Origin: CAZZDA01 sp964652585
GTDB lineage: Bacteria; Patescibacteriota; Patescibacteriia; UBA1544
DNA length: 5,441 nt
NCBI GenBank assembly: GCA_964652585.1
Contig: CAZZDA010000060.1
Coordinates: 1-5,441 of the forward strand
Reading direction: 5' to 3'
The stretch's first letter is position 1, and each line of letters starts with the position of its first letter. The notes under the pieces are model-generated. The model was not told where the DNA came from, did no database searches, and saw only the letters and a program-made list of their open reading frames with translations. Made by a program: the position numbers and the translations under genes. Positions 5,427 to 5,441 of this stretch are shown one piece after another.

Positions 5427-5441
5427 AAGGTGTGTCTTACT

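Larger units (their letters stand above)
5215..5441. other. Non-coding stretch after tatD
   Basis: These 227 bases to the right edge hold no recognised gene. They contain the nested inverted repeat at 5242-5331, a partial second inverted match between 5255-5278 and 5365-5388, and a candidate promoter at the end. One frame is open from ATG at 5328 to the window end (38 codons), but it shows no recognisable motif and no ribosome binding site. No terminator for tatD was found here. Confidence 0.5.

Overview
The window carries five complete protein genes, all on the + strand and tightly packed: a class II glycerate 2-kinase, RsmI (16S rRNA 2'-O-methyltransferase), methionyl-tRNA synthetase (MetG), a CvpA-family membrane protein and a TatD-family metal-dependent nuclease. 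Short genes, small gaps, few Shine-Dalgarno sites, a 502-residue MetRS without the C-terminal tRNA-binding domain and a minimal RsmI suggest a streamlined bacterium, most likely of the Patescibacteria/CPR (Parcubacteria-like). This taxonomic call is inference; no rRNA or other decisive marker is present.

Layout. Bases 1-106 hold a GC-rich hairpin stretch and then AT-rich sequence leading to the glycerate kinase (107-1474). That gene ends in a clear rho-independent terminator (1501-1531), so it is its own transcription unit. A good sigma70-like promoter (1574-1602) then starts rsmI (1612-2304), followed after 14 bp by metG (2319-3827), which overlaps cvpA (3824-4357) by ATGA. After 50 bp tatD follows (4408-5214). 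rsmI-metG-cvpA, probably with tatD, reads as one operon of housekeeping functions: rRNA modification, tRNA charging, membrane/envelope and nucleic acid quality control. The last 227 bp (5215-5441) contain no convincing gene but hold a nested inverted-repeat structure and a possible promoter near the right edge.

The most unusual signal is a family of intergenic elements built from degenerate tandem 7-mers (plus-sense form about GTTRYGA). Runs of the 7-mer in one orientation are followed by a T-rich core and then by runs in the opposite orientation. Two well-formed copies (1478-1566 and 4345-4411) have four heptamers per arm and are about 84% identical over 25 bases of the right arm; a weaker copy (55-98) precedes the glycerate kinase. 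The second copy supplies both the stop codon of cvpA and the start codon of tatD, so the repeat has become part of two genes. The first copy encloses the terminator.
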